Shown: positions 62,179 to 64,000 of the stretch, piece after piece
How the letters are laid out: each line of letters begins with the position of its first letter
Position numbering within the stretch: position 1 is the first letter of the stretch
Source: Calliopsis andreniformis
Taxonomy: Eukaryota > Arthropoda > Insecta > Hymenoptera > Andrenidae
Direction: 5' to 3'
Length of the DNA stretch: 64,000 bases
NCBI RefSeq assembly: GCF_051401765.1
Contig: NW_027480481.1
Coordinates: forward strand, 2,604,001 to 2,668,000
Notes under the pieces: model-generated
What the model was told of the DNA's origin: nothing
The model's database searches: none
The model's input: only the letters and a program-made list of their open reading frames with translations
Made by a program: the position numbers and the translations under genes

Positions 62179-64000
62179 CAGCCCTGAGTCCTCAACAATC
62201 AGTTGTCAATCCTGAATCCTGAATAGAATATCCTCAATTCACAGCTTTCAATACTCAATACTCAATCTGCAATCTTCAGATTTCTATCCACAAACATCAA
62301 TTCTCATCACTCAACCCTCAATACTCAGTCCCTAATCATCAATCTTCAATCCTCAACCCTCAATCCTCAATCCTCAATCCTCAACCTTAATCTTCTATCC
62401 TCAATACTCAATCTTCAATCCTCAATACTCAGTCTTCAATCATCAATCCTCAATCCTCAATCCACAATCCTCTATACTCAACCGTCAATCTTCAATCCTC
62501 AATACTCAATCTCCAATCCTCAATACTCAATCCTCAATCCTCAATCTTCATTCTTCAATCGTCAATAACCAATCCTCAATCTTCAATCCTCAATCCTCAA
62601 TCCTCAATCCTCAATCCTCAATCCTCAGTCCTCAAACCTCAATCCGGAATCCTCGATCCTGAATCCTCAATCTTCAGCACTCAGGCCTCTACAATCAGTT
62701 GTCAATCCTCAATCCTCAATAGAATATCCCCAATTCACAGTATTCAATACTCAATACTCAATCTGCAATCTTCAGATCTCTATCCACAAACATCAATTCT
62801 CATCACTCAACCCTCAATCCTCAGTCCCAAATCCTCAATCTTCAAGGGTCAACAATCAATCCTCAATCTTCAATCCTCAATACTCAATCTTCAATCCTCA
62901 ATCCCCAATCCTCAGTCCTCAATCCTCATTCTCCAATCCTCAATACCCAATCCTAAATCTTCGATCCTCAATCCTCAGTCCTCAATTCTCAATCCTCAAT
63001 TCTCAGCCCTCTGACGTCAAACATCAATACTCAACCCTCAGTCCTCGACCTCAATCCACAACCCTCAATCCTCAATCCTCAATCTTCAATCATCAATATT
63101 CAATCTTCAGTTCTCAATCCTCAATCCTCAATCCTCAATCCTCAATCCTCAATGTTCAATCCGCAATACCCAAACCTCAATCTTCAATCCTCAATCCTCA
63201 ACCCTCAATCCTCAATCCTCAATCCTCGACCTTCAATCCTCAATACTCAATCTTCAACCCTCAATCCTCAATCCTCAATCCTCAATCCTCATTATTCAAT
63301 CCTCAACACCCAATCCTTAATCTTCAATCCGCAATCCTCAATCCTCAATTCTCAATCATCAATCCTCAATCCTCAATCCTCAGACCTCAAGCATCAATAC
63401 TCAACCCTCAGTCCTCGTCCTCAATCCACAACCCTCAATCCTCGATCCTCAATCTTCAGTACTCAACCCTCAATCCTCAATGCTCAATCCTCAGTACCCA
63501 ATCCTCAATCTTCAACCCTCAATCCACAATCCTCAATCGCCAATACTCAATCCTCAATCCTCATTCCACAAACCTCAATCCTGAATCCTCAATCCTGAAT
63601 CCTCAATCTTCAGCCCACAGTCCTCAACTATCAGTTGTCAATCCTCAATCCTCAATAGAATATCCTCACTTCACAGGATTCAATACTCAATACTCAACCT
63701 GCAATCTTCAAATCTATATCCACAAACATCAATTCTCATCACTCATCCCTCAATACTCAGTCCCCAATCCTCAATCTTCAACCCTCAATCCTCAATCGTC
63801 AACCCTCAGTCCTCAATCCTCAATCTTCAATCCTCAATACTCAATCCTCAATCCTCAATCCTCAATCCTCAATCCTCATTCTTCAATCCTCAATACCCAA
63901 TCCTCAATCTTCAGTCCTCAATCCTCTATCCTCAATCCTCAATTCTCAGTCCTCAACCCCAGACCTCAGTCCTCAAACCTCAATCCTCAATCCTCAGCCC

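Larger units (their letters stand above)
7691..63200 (+). repeat. N cassettes (eleven copies)
   Basis: ATGTTCAATCCGCAATACCC or close variants followed by AAACCTCAATCTTC begin at 7,691, 30,816, 33,302, 35,671, 43,571, 46,094, 50,687, 53,230, 56,533, 60,630 and 63,152. Copies at 7,691, 50,687 and 60,630 share CCCCTATACCC. The copy at 30,816 has GTTCGATCC. Each follows a pure heptad tract. The ATG is only a variant of CAATCCTC and is not evidence of a start codon. The span only encloses these points. Confidence 0.78.
1..64000 (+). repeat. Giant heptanucleotide satellite array, (TCAATCC)n
   Basis: Every part of the window resolves into 7-bp units of the form TCAATCC or near variants such as TCAATCT, TCAATAC, TCAACCC, TCAGTCC, TCATTCT and TGAATCC, all in one orientation. 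Occasional 6-bp units, mainly TCGTCC and TCATCC, shift the register and explain why larger repeat lengths are not multiples of seven. G is very rare on this strand, so the other strand is correspondingly C-poor. I saw no inverted segment and no non-repetitive island. Known precedents for long heptamer satellites include the AAACTAC-type satellites of Drosophila virilis, but the unit here is different and I do not recognise its source. A role in heterochromatin is inferred from array length and lack of genes. Confidence 0.98.
57003..64000 (+). repeat. 9,943-bp tandem duplication, copy 2 (cut by window end)
   Basis: About 7.0 kb of the second copy is present. After the H cassette at 61,560 the shift falls from 9,943 to 9,922 bp (N at 53,230 and 63,152). 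The 21-bp difference is accounted for by the pure tract just upstream of H: ten AATCCTC units near 51,560-51,630 against seven near 61,503-61,551. Elsewhere the two copies differ by scattered single bases. Confidence 0.85.

Noticed and set aside
1..64000. Telomeric repeat
   Set aside because: ATTGAGG or CCTCAAT is not a known telomere unit (TTAGGG, TTTAGGG, TTCAGG and similar). Variants and kilobase duplications throughout are unlike telomerase-made arrays.
1..64000. CRISPR array
   Set aside because: Repeats are 7 bp and continuous, with no unique spacers of uniform length, no leader and no cas genes.
1..64000. Centromere with CENP-B boxes
   Set aside because: I looked for the TTCG....A..CGGG pattern and saw none. 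CGGG is almost absent. Centromere identity cannot be judged from the sequence alone.
1..64000. Entire window as an assembly artefact
   Set aside because: It cannot be excluded for single junctions, but private substitutions, whole-heptad indels and distinct lineages of each cassette argue that most copies are real.

Overview
The whole 64 kb window is satellite DNA. It is one uninterrupted, head-to-tail array of a 7-bp unit whose commonest form is TCAATCC (permutations AATCCTC and CCTCAAT), always in the same orientation. I find no gene, rRNA, tRNA, transposon, CRISPR array or unique single-copy island. The long open frames on the + strand are arithmetic by-products of the heptamer: three heptads are 21 nt, or seven codons, with no stop in any frame, and every frame reads the same peptide period ILNPQSS. 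The complement (GAGGATT)n has a TGA every 21 nt in every frame, so the - strand is closed. An array this long, with kilobase-scale higher-order repeats and no genes, points to constitutive heterochromatin of a eukaryotic nuclear chromosome. The species cannot be named from the sequence.

The array is not monotonous. Most heptads carry one or two substitutions, and these variants recur in fixed order, forming recognisable cassettes. The main ones are: (1) two related cassettes built around AGAATATCC, E1 (continuing TCAATTCACAGTTT) and E2 (continuing TGAATTCTCATGG); an E2 followed exactly 280 bp later by an E1 recurs 22 times, with one further pair at 281 bp; (2) an H cassette (ATCATCCATACTCAAACTGC) followed exactly 576 bp later by a triple TGAATCC motif in nine copies, with shorter forms at 276 and 360 bp; (3) an N cassette (ATGTTCAATCCGCAATACCC and variants) in eleven copies. 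Between these rigid modules lie pure TCAATCC tracts of up to about ten units, whose length differs between copies by whole heptads.

Above the cassettes there are large duplications. Layout: 1-515, fragment of a unit that recurs near 8.8 and 17.1 kb; about 516-4,035, a 1,831-bp tandem duplication; about 4,035-8,450, a block found again at about 47.1-51.4 and 57.0-61.4 kb; about 8,500-24,965, a tandem duplication of about 8.4 kb, followed to about 27,860 by a shortened, mosaic third copy; about 27,860-36,460, a degenerate higher-order repeat of about 2.6 kb; about 36,463-37,500, a 515-bp tandem duplication; 38,701-43,088, a clean 2,194-bp tandem duplication; about 43,090-47,060, a copy of the 33.3-36.5 kb block; and 47,060-64,000, a 9,943-bp tandem duplication whose second copy is cut by the window end.

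The sequence therefore records amplification at three scales: heptad slippage, module duplication and exchange, and duplication of 2-10 kb blocks. No gene system is present. What deserves a second look is this hierarchical structure and the extreme strand asymmetry (G is almost absent from the + strand). Coordinates of block edges are approximate because edges fall inside near-identical repeats. Landmark coordinates were counted from the sequence by eye.
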